A stretch of 57,379 nucleotides of DNA, taken from an uncultured Clostridia bacterium (GTDB taxonomy: Bacteria; Bacillota; Clostridia; UBA1381). Below are positions 25,156 to 33,016 of this stretch, in pieces. The DNA lies in assembly GCA_947585795.1 (NCBI GenBank), contig CANPXG010000007.1, forward strand, positions 1 to 57,379. The letters are read 5' to 3'. Position numbers and translations under genes: made by a program. A model generated the notes under the pieces. It was not told the origin of the DNA. It saw only the letters and a program-made list of their open reading frames with translations, and made no database searches. The stretch's first letter is position 1; each line of letters opens with the position of its first letter.

Positions 25156-27018
25156 ATGTTCGACTTGGAGCAGGAACTGAAAAATTTACCGCAGGATCCG
25201 GGCGTGTATATAATGCACGACAAGGAAGGGACTGTCATATACGTCGGCAAAGCGAAGGTGCTTAAAAACCGCGTGCGCCAGTATTTTCAAAAAAGCTCGA
25301 ACCACACGCCGAAGGTGCTCGCGATGGTGTCAAACATAGCGTATTTTGAGTATATCGTCACGGACTCCGAAACGGAAGCGCTTGCGCTCGAGTGCACGCT
25401 TATAAAAAAGCACCGCCCGAAGTACAACATACTTTTAAAGGACGACAAGCACTATCCGTATATCAAGGTCACGATAAACGAGCCGTACCCGCGCCTTCTG
25501 AAAGTCAGAAAGCTGCAAAAGGACGGCGCTCGGTATTACGGACCGTACGTGTCGGGAATCACGCTTAAAAACACGCTCGAGCTTGCGCAAAAGCTGTTTA
25601 AGCCGCCGACGTGCCGCAGGAAATTTCCGGACGATATAGGAAAGGGAAGACCGTGCCTCAACTATCACATAAACAACTGCTTCGCGCCGTGTACCGGCAA
25701 GGTGAGCAAGGAGGAGTACAGACAGATATATTTCAATATCTGTCGGTTTCTCGACGGTAACCACAAGGAGCTTGTCGCGGAGCTTACGGAGCAGATGAAC
25801 GAGTACTCGCGTGAAATGAAGTACGAAAAGGCGGCTGATCTGAGGGATAAGATACGCGCGATACGTGACATTGAGGAGCAGCAGAAGGTAATAGATACCG
25901 ATAAACAGGATAACCGTGACGTTATAGCGCTCGCGCGCGACGCTTCCGCGGCGTTCTGTGAGGTGTTTTTTGTGCGGCGCGGTAAGGTGATCGGGCGCGA
26001 AAGCTATAAAATAGACAATACGCTAAGCAGCTCCGACACGGAGATACTGACGGACTTTGTGAAGCAGTTTTATCAGGACAGCGATTTTATACCCGACGAA
26101 ATACTTGCGGAGTACGATATCGAGGACCGTGACGCGATCACACAGTGGCTTCGTGGCATGAAAAAGCGCAAGGTGACGATAATCACGCCCAAGCGCGGCG
26201 AAAAGCGGCACATGGTGGAAATGGTCAAAAAGAACGCGGAAATCGCGCTCGGTAATTATAAGATACGCGTGATGAAGGAGCGCGAAAAAAACACGCTGCT
26301 TGACAGCATGCAGGAAGCTTTGCGTCTTGAAACGCGTCCGTACCGTATCGAGGCGTACGACATATCAAACATACAGGGCGCGGACAATGTCGGCGCTATG
26401 GCTGTGTTTGAAAACGGCAGAGCCGCGAAGCGCAAGTACAGACTGTTTAAAATACGCTCATTCGAGGGCGCGGACGATTACGCTGCCATGCGCGAGGTGA
26501 TATACAGACGTTTCCGTCACGCGCTCGAGGAAGAGGAAGCCGTGAGAATGGGCAAAATGACGAAGAGTGAAACAAAGTTTTTACCCTTGCCCGACCTTAT
26601 ACTCCTCGACGGAGGAAAAGGACATCTCAGCGTAATTACTGAGCTTATGGATATGATGGACCGTGATATACCCGTTTTCGGTATGGTCAAAAACGACCGT
26701 CACCGCACGCGCGGGCTTATATCCCAAAACGGTGAGATAGAGCTTAATCCCTCAAGCCCCGTGTTCAAGCTGATAACAAACATACAGGACGAGGTCCATA
26801 ACGCCGCGATAACGTACCACCGTAAGCTGCACGGAAAAATTACGTCCGAACTCGATAAAATTGACGGTATCGGTGAAAAAAGACGCAAAGCGCTATTGAC
26901 TACTTTCAAAACTATTGATAAAATAAAAGAGGCGGACGTAGACGAGCTTATGAAAGTCAAAGAAATGGACAGAAAATCGGCTCAGAGCGTGTATGATTAT
27001 TTTCGGAGGAACGGCTGA
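25156..27018 (+). CDS. uvrC: Excinuclease ABC subunit C
   Basis: Makes both cuts around a DNA lesion in nucleotide excision repair. The 620 residues contain the GIY-YIG nuclease (PGVYIMHDKEGTVIYVGKAK, about 14-90), a cysteine cluster typical of UvrC (CRRKF then CLNYHINNCFAPC), a UvrB-binding UVR motif (MNEYSREMKYEKAADLRDKI, about 215-240), the RNase H-like C-terminal nuclease (IEAYDISNIQG, LLDGGKGHL) and terminal helix-hairpin-helix motifs (KIDGIGEKRRKALL). SD AAAGGAGG. Its stop overlaps pgeF by one base. Confidence 0.97.
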   Translation: MFDLEQELKNLPQDPGVYIMHDKEGTVIYVGKAKVLKNRVRQYFQKSSNHTPKVLAMVSNIAYFEYIVTDSETEALALECTLIKKHRPKYNILLKDDKHYPYIKVTINEPYPRLLKVRKLQKDGARYYGPYVSGITLKNTLELAQKLFKPPTCRRKFPDDIGKGRPCLNYHINNCFAPCTGKVSKEEYRQIYFNICRFLDGNHKELVAELTEQMNEYSREMKYEKAADLRDKIRAIRDIEEQQKVIDTDKQDNRDVIALARDASAAFCEVFFVRRGKVIGRESYKIDNTLSSSDTEILTDFVKQFYQDSDFIPDEILAEYDIEDRDAITQWLRGMKKRKVTIITPKRGEKRHMVEMVKKNAEIALGNYKIRVMKEREKNTLLDSMQEALRLETRPYRIEAYDISNIQGADNVGAMAVFENGRAAKRKYRLFKIRSFEGADDYAAMREVIYRRFRHALEEEEAVRMGKMTKSETKFLPLPDLILLDGGKGHLSVITELMDMMDRDIPVFGMVKNDRHRTRGLISQNGEIELNPSSPVFKLITNIQDEVHNAAITYHRKLHGKITSELDKIDGIGEKRRKALLTTFKTIDKIKEADVDELMKVKEMDRKSAQSVYDYFRRNG

Positions 27019-27818
27019 TGTTTAAGCTTTGCAGAAAGAACGGCGTTTCATATTACACCATAACCTCGTTTGAGGAAACGGGACTGGTAAAGCACGGCTT
27101 TTCCACGAGAGAGGGCGGCGTGAGCACGGGCTGCTACGCGTCGATGAATTTACGTTTTCACTGTGACGACACGCGTGAAAACGTTCTTGAAAACTACAGA
27201 ATAATTTCCGACACGCTCGGTATGGACTATAAAAAACTTGTACTGTCAAAGCAAGTGCACGAGGACGTGATACGCACAGTCACCGAGGACGACGCGGGTA
27301 ACGGAATTACGCGTGAAAACGCCTTTACGAGCGCGGACGCTCTCATAACAAACAAAAAAGGCGTGCCTATTGTGACGCTTTACGCGGATTGTGTGCCGCT
27401 GTTTTTTCTCGATAAAAGACAGGGCGTTATCGCGCTTGCACACTCGGGTTGGAAGGGGACAGTAAAACGTATCGGTCAAAAGACGGTCGAAAAAATGAAA
27501 AAGGACTACGGCAGCAGACCGAGCGATATTCTCGCGGCAATAGGACCTTCCATACAGGAGTGTCACTTTGAAGTAGGCGACGACGTCGCCAAGATTTTTA
27601 TTGACGAATTCGGCGCGTCCACCGCGGTAAAGTACGGCGAAAAGTACCACGTAAATATGCAAAAAGCAATAACTGCCCAGCTTACACAGAGTGGCGTACC
27701 GCTTGCGAACATAGACGATTGCGGCATATGCACATATTGTAACAGCTCCATGCTATTTTCACACAGAAAAACAAACGGACAAAGAGGCAATCTCGGCGCA
27801 TTCATGGAGCTTATATAG
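27018..27818 (+). CDS. pgeF: Purine nucleoside phosphorylase / peptidoglycan editing factor PgeF
   Basis: Multicopper-oxidase (laccase)-domain protein of the YlmD/YfiH family. Its homologues phosphorolyse adenosine and inosine, and YfiH also corrects mis-incorporated amino acids in peptidoglycan precursors. The zinc ligands H81, C125 (YADCVPL) and H142 (AHSGWKG) are present. The 266 residues are of normal length. It overlaps the uvrC stop by one base (TGATG). Confidence 0.92.
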   Translation: MFKLCRKNGVSYYTITSFEETGLVKHGFSTREGGVSTGCYASMNLRFHCDDTRENVLENYRIISDTLGMDYKKLVLSKQVHEDVIRTVTEDDAGNGITRENAFTSADALITNKKGVPIVTLYADCVPLFFLDKRQGVIALAHSGWKGTVKRIGQKTVEKMKKDYGSRPSDILAAIGPSIQECHFEVGDDVAKIFIDEFGASTAVKYGEKYHVNMQKAITAQLTQSGVPLANIDDCGICTYCNSSMLFSHRKTNGQRGNLGAFMELI

Positions 27819-27833
27819 ATTTGGAGATATAAA

Positions 27834-29435
27834 ATGAACTGGATAAAAAGGATCATTATATACATTACCGTAACGTGCGTTTTAGTGTCCCTCACAGGAT
27901 GCACGTTCACGGACACGATAAAGGAAAAAATATATGGGGACACTAAAACAGACAATCCGGCGGCGGTGGAAAACAACACGGAGGACGAGGTATCAAACAG
28001 CATAAGCGTGGGCATTTTGGACTTTGACACCTTTAACCCCCTCCTTACGAAGTCGGAAACGGTGAAGGAGTGTATGCAGCTTGTGTACGAGCCTTTATTT
28101 GACGTGGACGAAAACCTGATGCCAGTACCGATGCTTGCCGAAAGCTACACCGTATCGCCTGACGGAAGGACGATAGATATAACGCTTAAAAACAACATAA
28201 TGTGGCACGACGGCACGAATTTTAACGCGTATGACGCGGCGTATACGATACGGCAGATACGCTCGGGAATAACGACCTATACCTCGCTTCTTTCAAATAT
28301 GGCTGACTATAAAGCCACGGGCGACTACACTCTGCAGATCGTACTCAATTACTCCGTGCCGAATTTTGTGTCCCTTTTGACGTTCCCGATCGTAAAGTAC
28401 CGTTCGGACATGAACTTAAATTCCGGCTATATACCGAACGGCACGGGCGCGTTCAGGTTTGAAACACAGCAAAGCACGGGCAAGATGTCATTTGCCGCGT
28501 TTGACAACTACCATAACGGCAGAGCGCAGATCGACAATTTGTACGTTTACACAGCTCCCGACCTGCAAAGGTACGAAACCATGTTTGAGGCGAGTGAGAT
28601 CGATCTCATGACGGGTGAAACGGTTGACCTTTCGGAATACACGCCAAGGGGCAGCGCGCACAATAACGAGTACATCACAAACAAAATGACATTTATTGGC
28701 TTTAACCTGCTTCATGAGGCGCTGTGGGGAGCCAATACGCGCCGCGCACTCGCGGAGCTTATAGATAAGGACGCGATCGTGAACTCGACCATATACTCAC
28801 GCGGTGTGGCGTGCGACATACCGATAAATCCGTCGTCGCTGTTTTACTTCGACACAAACACGCGCTTTAAGCCCGACGACCTTCTCGCCGTGCAGCTGCT
28901 CGGCAACGACGGCTGGGGAGTGGACGAAAGCGGTAAGTACGTGCGCAACGTAAACGGAGTAAAGCAGGTGCTGTCGTTTGAAATACTGACCGACGGTGAC
29001 AGCGCGGAAAAGATAAGTATTGCGAACGCCGTTGCGGAAAATCTTATGAGCTTCGGCGTGGACGCTACAGTGACGGCTTTCCCGTATGACCAATATATGG
29101 CGAGAATAAACGCGAAGAATTTTGATATTATGGTGGGCGAAATAGAGATAGGCGCAAACCTTGACTTAACGCCGCTTATATCGTCGGGCGGCAACTACTT
29201 TTCGTATCAAAATACCGATCTTGACACGCTCGCGGGACAGATAGGAATGACGCGCGACGAGGAACAGTTAAAGGAACTGTTTCGTCGGTACGGGAATATG
29301 ATAATAGAGGATATGCCGTTTACGCCGCTGTTTTTCAGAAAGGGCGATGTGCTGTCGAGCGCGAAGATAAAGAACGCACTCGCACCATCGGTGTCGCGGC
29401 AGTTCCGTTCGGTGGAAACATGGAGCGTGAAATGA
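27834..29435 (+). CDS. ABC transporter substrate-binding lipoprotein, peptide/nickel type
   Basis: A 533-residue family 5 (DppA/OppA-like) binding protein. The signal peptide ends in lipobox LTGC, so C23 is the lipidated residue. The body has DFDTFNPLLTKSETVKEC, YEPLFDVDENLMPVPMLAESY, and WHDGTNFNAYDAAYTIRQI, the usual family phrases. No permease or ATPase gene is nearby, so its transporter must be elsewhere, or it acts as a sensor. It ends inside the start of the flavoprotein gene (four-base overlap). Confidence 0.9.
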   Translation: MNWIKRIIIYITVTCVLVSLTGCTFTDTIKEKIYGDTKTDNPAAVENNTEDEVSNSISVGILDFDTFNPLLTKSETVKECMQLVYEPLFDVDENLMPVPMLAESYTVSPDGRTIDITLKNNIMWHDGTNFNAYDAAYTIRQIRSGITTYTSLLSNMADYKATGDYTLQIVLNYSVPNFVSLLTFPIVKYRSDMNLNSGYIPNGTGAFRFETQQSTGKMSFAAFDNYHNGRAQIDNLYVYTAPDLQRYETMFEASEIDLMTGETVDLSEYTPRGSAHNNEYITNKMTFIGFNLLHEALWGANTRRALAELIDKDAIVNSTIYSRGVACDIPINPSSLFYFDTNTRFKPDDLLAVQLLGNDGWGVDESGKYVRNVNGVKQVLSFEILTDGDSAEKISIANAVAENLMSFGVDATVTAFPYDQYMARINAKNFDIMVGEIEIGANLDLTPLISSGGNYFSYQNTDLDTLAGQIGMTRDEEQLKELFRRYGNMIIEDMPFTPLFFRKGDVLSSAKIKNALAPSVSRQFRSVETWSVK

Positions 29436-30661
29436 TGACGGTTACGGTGATAGGTGCGGGAGCCGCCGGACTTATAGCCGCAGGCACGGCGGCTCGAGAG
29501 GCGGACAGAGTAATACTTGTTGAAAAGAACGATATAGTCGGCAAGAAACTGCTTATTACGGGCAAGGGACGCTGCAATATAACCAACTCGGCGGATGTCG
29601 CCGACATGATAGCGTCGTATACAAGGAATGCAAAATTCCTATACTCGCCGTTGTATACGTTTACAAATTATGATATAATCAACCTTATCGAAGAGTACGG
29701 AGTTAAGACAAAGACGGAGCGCGGCGGACGCGTATTCCCTATGAGCGACAACGCCCGCGACGTGGTGAACGCGCTTAAAAGGTACGCGCTCAAGGACAAT
29801 GTTGCATTAAAGAGAGCGACTGTAAAATCGCTCATAATCGAGAACGGCGCGGTAAAGGGAGTAAAGACCGACAAGGGCGATATTTATTCCGACAGCGTCA
29901 TAGTATGCACGGGCGGTAAGTCGTATCCAAAGACCGGCTCCACCGGTGACGGATACAAGTTCGCGAAGCAGGCGGGACATACGATAATAGAGCCGAAAGC
30001 GTCGCTTGTGCCCATAGTGACGGAGGAAAAATGGGTAAAGGAACTCATGGGCTTGTCGCTTCGCAATATACGCATAACGGCGTATGACGAGCGCGGCAAA
30101 AAGGTGTACTCGGACTTTGGGGAGATGCTGTTTACGCATTTTGGAATATCAGGTCCTGTCGTATTGTCGATGTCGGCGTACCTTCGGGATATCGGCAAGA
30201 AAAAGTACAGGATTGAGATCGATTTAAAGAGCGCGCTCAGTGACGAACAGCTTACGGCGCGCGTACTGCGCGATTTTGAAAAGTACTCAAAAAAACATCT
30301 TATAAACAGCCTTGACGACCTTCTCCCGAAAGCGCTCATACCCGTGACGATACGTCTTGCGGGGATAGACGCGCACAAGGAGGTAAACTCGGTCACGCGC
30401 GAGGAACGCGCGGCGCTTGTGAATGTATTGAAGCATTTTCCGCTTACCGCGAAGGATGTGCGTCCCATAGAGGAAGCGATCGTGACGGCGGGCGGCGTGA
30501 AGGTGAGCGAAATCGATCCGTCCACGATGGAGTCCAAGCTGATTGGCGGACTGTACTTTGCGGGCGAAGTAATAGATGTTGACGGCTGCACGGGCGGCTA
30601 CAACTTGCAGGCGGCGTTTTCCACGGGATTTGTCGCCGGAGAGAACGCGCCGCGAAAGTGA
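29432..30661 (+). CDS. NAD(P)/FAD-dependent oxidoreductase, HI0933/BaiN-like
   Basis: A 409-residue flavoprotein. The N-terminal dinucleotide fold GAGAAGLIAAGTAAR is followed by KKLLITGKGRCNITN, the signature of the HI0933 (YtfP/BaiN) family. The middle has VVCTGGKSYPKTGSTGDGY and the end CTGGYNLQAAFSTGFVAG. BaiN reduces bile-acid intermediates in one gut clostridium, but most members have no known substrate, so I assign none. ATG 29432 overlaps the previous stop (ATGA) with GGAG upstream; an earlier in-frame ATG at 29420 is possible. Confidence 0.92.
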   Translation: MMTVTVIGAGAAGLIAAGTAAREADRVILVEKNDIVGKKLLITGKGRCNITNSADVADMIASYTRNAKFLYSPLYTFTNYDIINLIEEYGVKTKTERGGRVFPMSDNARDVVNALKRYALKDNVALKRATVKSLIIENGAVKGVKTDKGDIYSDSVIVCTGGKSYPKTGSTGDGYKFAKQAGHTIIEPKASLVPIVTEEKWVKELMGLSLRNIRITAYDERGKKVYSDFGEMLFTHFGISGPVVLSMSAYLRDIGKKKYRIEIDLKSALSDEQLTARVLRDFEKYSKKHLINSLDDLLPKALIPVTIRLAGIDAHKEVNSVTREERAALVNVLKHFPLTAKDVRPIEEAIVTAGGVKVSEIDPSTMESKLIGGLYFAGEVIDVDGCTGGYNLQAAFSTGFVAGENAPRK

Positions 30662-30707
30662 CGCGGCGGGGAAACAGATCAATTGAAAGGAGCAGGTAAT
30701 TGTAATT

Positions 30708-31118
30708 ATGGAAGTAGGCAGCAGAGAGGTTTGCAAAGCGGCGATTGAAATCGCCATGACGGATACAAGAGATGAGGAAGCGCGCCTTAAGGTGAAAAAT
30801 CTTGAACGCGGTATACGCTCCGTCGCGATAGATTTTGGCAGCGACTTCCAAAGCGCGGTACCGAAAATTTTGGAACGCGCCGTTGTGGCTGCTAAACGCG
30901 AGAACGTGATAGGCACGACTCACGCCGAGGAAGGCGCGGTAGCGGGAGCCGCCCACGAGGCGGTAGAGCAGATCATAGACAAATGCGTAGGTTTAAACCT
31001 TGGCGGCAAAATAGGCATAGCCCGCGACAATTCGCACATAAGCGTATGCGTATTCTTCGCGATAGGACTGTTAAATCTAAATGACATGGCAATAGGTATG
31101 GGACACCGTGCCGTCTGA
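30708..31118 (+). CDS. HutP-family protein
   Basis: A 136-residue protein of the HutP family. B. subtilis HutP binds histidine, Mg and hut mRNA and causes antitermination. Comparing from memory, H83 (AGAAHEAVEQI) and the closing GMGH (H133) match two metal-binding histidines of HutP (H77, H138), while the site of H73 appears to be alanine. No histidine-degradation gene is in the window. Instead it precedes aroH, cmk and plsC, so the regulated target is unclear. SD AAAGGAG is some distance (about 17 bases) upstream. Its stop codon lies within the first unit of a tandem repeat. Confidence 0.82.
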   Translation: MEVGSREVCKAAIEIAMTDTRDEEARLKVKNLERGIRSVAIDFGSDFQSAVPKILERAVVAAKRENVIGTTHAEEGAVAGAAHEAVEQIIDKCVGLNLGGKIGIARDNSHISVCVFFAIGLLNLNDMAIGMGHRAV

Positions 31119-31366
31119 AATCCGTTTATGCTGCGTTAAACGGAGCTTGACGTATCAACATACGACAGCGCCCCGTTTGCCTTGCCTAAGCGAATTTCCG
31201 ACTCGCACGGGTGCGGTCTGAAATCTGTGAATGCTACGTTAAACGGAGCTTGAGGTATCAGCATACGACAGCGCCCCGTTTGCCTTGCCTAAGCGAATTT
31301 CCGACTCGCACGGGTGCGGTCTGAAATCTGTGAATTCTGCGTCAAACGGAGCTTGACGTATAAGCA
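31113..31366. repeat. Tandem 103-bp repeat, about 2.5 copies
   Basis: Units begin at 31113, 31216 and 31319, an exact period of 103 bases. Units one and two are almost identical, differing at about seven positions near the front. The third stops after about 48 bases. Each full unit holds a hairpin-forming stretch: AAACGG pairs distantly with CCGTTT, enclosing CGTAT-CAAC-ATACG. It also holds a short CGCA-CGGG-TGCG hairpin at the unit boundary. The first copy contains the hutP stop codon. No frame in it looks coding. Confidence 0.93.
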
Positions 31367-31408
31367 CAAAAACATACAAACAAATAAACGAAAAAGGAGA
31401 AAAATACT

Positions 31409-31771
31409 ATGGCAGTACGAGCAATACGCGGCGCGACGACCGCGGAGGAAAACACGCGCGAGTCGATACTCGGCGCGACACTGGAGCTTATAAAAGCGAT
31501 AGAGGACGCTAACGATTTAAAACGCGCCGACTCGATTTCAATAATTTTCACCGTCACAAAGGACTTGACGGCTGTATTTCCCGCGGCGGCGGCAAGGGAG
31601 TTCGGACTTACGTTCGTGCCGCTGCTCGATATGCAAGCGCCCGATATAGACGGCAGCCTTGAAAAGTGCATACGCATCATGATACATATCAACACCGACA
31701 AGACGAAGGAAGAGATCAACCACGTCTACCTTCGCGGCGCGAAGAAGCTAAGACCCGATTTGGCGAAATGA
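31409..31771 (+). CDS. aroH: Chorismate mutase, AroH class
   Basis: Converts chorismate to prephenate for Phe and Tyr synthesis. The 120-residue protein has the AroH trimeric fold rather than the helical AroQ fold. It opens MAVRAIRGATTAEENT with the active-site arginine, continues SIIFTVTKDLTAVFPA, then VPLLDMQAPDIDGSLEKCIRIM-type sequence carrying the glutamate/arginine region, and ends VYLRGAKKLRPDL. SD AAAGGAG is 7-8 bases before ATG. cmk follows after 14 bases. Confidence 0.94.
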   Translation: MAVRAIRGATTAEENTRESILGATLELIKAIEDANDLKRADSISIIFTVTKDLTAVFPAAAAREFGLTFVPLLDMQAPDIDGSLEKCIRIMIHINTDKTKEEINHVYLRGAKKLRPDLAK

Positions 31772-31785
31772 CGGGAGGAACGAAT

Positions 31786-32457
31786 ATGAAGCATATAGCC
31801 GTAGCCGTGGACGGTCCGGCGGGAGCAGGTAAAAGCTCGGTTTCCAAGGCTGTAGCCAAGGATTTGGGATATACGTATATAGACACGGGCGCGATGTATC
31901 GCGCAGCGGCGCTTTTCGCGATAGAGAACGGCATAGATATACGTAATGACCGCGCGGAGCTTATCAGCCGTCTTGACGAGATAAAAATCGCCTTAAAAAA
32001 CGAAAACGGCGCGCAGCGCGTGTATTTAAACGGCAAGGACGTTTCGGAGCGTATACGGCAGGCGGACGTGTCAGTCGGCTCGTCGGACATAGCCGTAATT
32101 CCCGAGGTGCGCGTAAAGCTCGTGGCGCTGCAGCGCGAAATGGCAAAGACCGCCGACGTGATAATGGATGGACGCGACATATGTACCCACGTCCTTCCCG
32201 ACGCGCAGGTGAAAATATTCCTCACCGCGTCGGTGGACGCGCGCGCGAAGCGGCGCTACGATGAAATTCGCGAGAAGGGAGAGGAGTGCGATTTTGAAAA
32301 AATCAAGGCGGACATTGAGTACCGCGACAAAAACGACTCTTCCCGCGCCGTTTCGCCGCTAAAGAAGGCGGACGACGCGATACTGCTTGACACAACGGAG
32401 CTTGACTTCGGACAAGTTACAGAAAAGATGAAGGAGCTTATAAGAAATGTTTTATAA
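31786..32457 (+). CDS. cmk: Cytidylate kinase
   Basis: Phosphorylates CMP and dCMP. The 223-residue protein has P-loop GPAGAGKSS (10-18), YIDTGAMYRA, the NMP-binding insertion and IMDGRDICTHVLPDAQVKIFLTAS-type sequence, then DSSRAVSPLKKADDAILLDT. The start is set by SD GGGAGGA about 6-7 bases before ATG 31786. It overlaps plsC by 11 bases. The cmk-plsC-ispH-rpsA order is typical of Clostridia. Confidence 0.95.
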   Translation: MKHIAVAVDGPAGAGKSSVSKAVAKDLGYTYIDTGAMYRAAALFAIENGIDIRNDRAELISRLDEIKIALKNENGAQRVYLNGKDVSERIRQADVSVGSSDIAVIPEVRVKLVALQREMAKTADVIMDGRDICTHVLPDAQVKIFLTASVDARAKRRYDEIREKGEECDFEKIKADIEYRDKNDSSRAVSPLKKADDAILLDTTELDFGQVTEKMKELIRNVL

Positions 32458-33016
32458 TATAGCGTTATGGATAGTGCGCGTCGCACTTTTGGTCGTATTC
32501 CGCATAAAAACAGTCGGCAGGGAGAACATACCTAAAGAGGGCGGCGTTATAATCGCTTATAACCACCGCAGCTACTGGGATCCCGTAATGGCGGGCATAA
32601 CGTGCCCGCGTAAACTGCGATTTATGGCAAAGGAAGAACTTTTTAAAAATAAATTCTTCGCCCTGCTCATAAAATCACTCGGCGCGTTTCCAATATCACG
32701 CGGACACGGCGATTTGGGCGCGATAAAGGGTTCGCTCAAAATACTGGCGCAGGGTGACGCGATGCTGATATTCCCCGAGGGCAAACGCGTGACCGACAAC
32801 TCTCGCCCCAAGGCAAAGCCCGGCATGGTCGCGATAGCGCACCGCGCGAAGGTACCGGTAATACCCGCGACAATATCGGGCGAGTACAAGTGGATGCACA
32901 AAATAACCGTCACCTACGGCGAGCCGGTGTACCTCGACTTTACGAAAAAGCTCACGCAGGAGGAAACACAGACGGCAGCCGACGACGTTATGGCAAGGAT
33001 AAGGGAAAAGCTATGA
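32447..33016 (+). CDS. plsC: 1-acyl-sn-glycerol-3-phosphate acyltransferase, PlsC family
   Basis: Adds the second acyl chain to lysophosphatidic acid at the membrane. The 189-residue protein starts with a hydrophobic anchor (YNIALWIVRVALLVVF), then NHRSYWDP (the HX4D catalytic motif), RFMAKEELF, and IFPEGKR (the glycerol-phosphate-binding FPEG motif), and ends with VPVIPATI. Length and motifs are complete. It overlaps cmk upstream and ispH downstream (ATGA). plsX and fapR later in the window complete this route to phosphatidate. Confidence 0.94.
   Translation: MFYNIALWIVRVALLVVFRIKTVGRENIPKEGGVIIAYNHRSYWDPVMAGITCPRKLRFMAKEELFKNKFFALLIKSLGAFPISRGHGDLGAIKGSLKILAQGDAMLIFPEGKRVTDNSRPKAKPGMVAIAHRAKVPVIPATISGEYKWMHKITVTYGEPVYLDFTKKLTQEETQTAADDVMARIREKL

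Noticed and set aside
31113-31366. CRISPR array
   Set aside because: The repeat unit of 103 bases has no unique spacers between copies and no cas gene is near.
32890-33012. Longer N-terminus for IspH
   Set aside because: The extension lies within plsC and has no SD; ATG 33013 overlaps the plsC stop and gives the standard IspH start.
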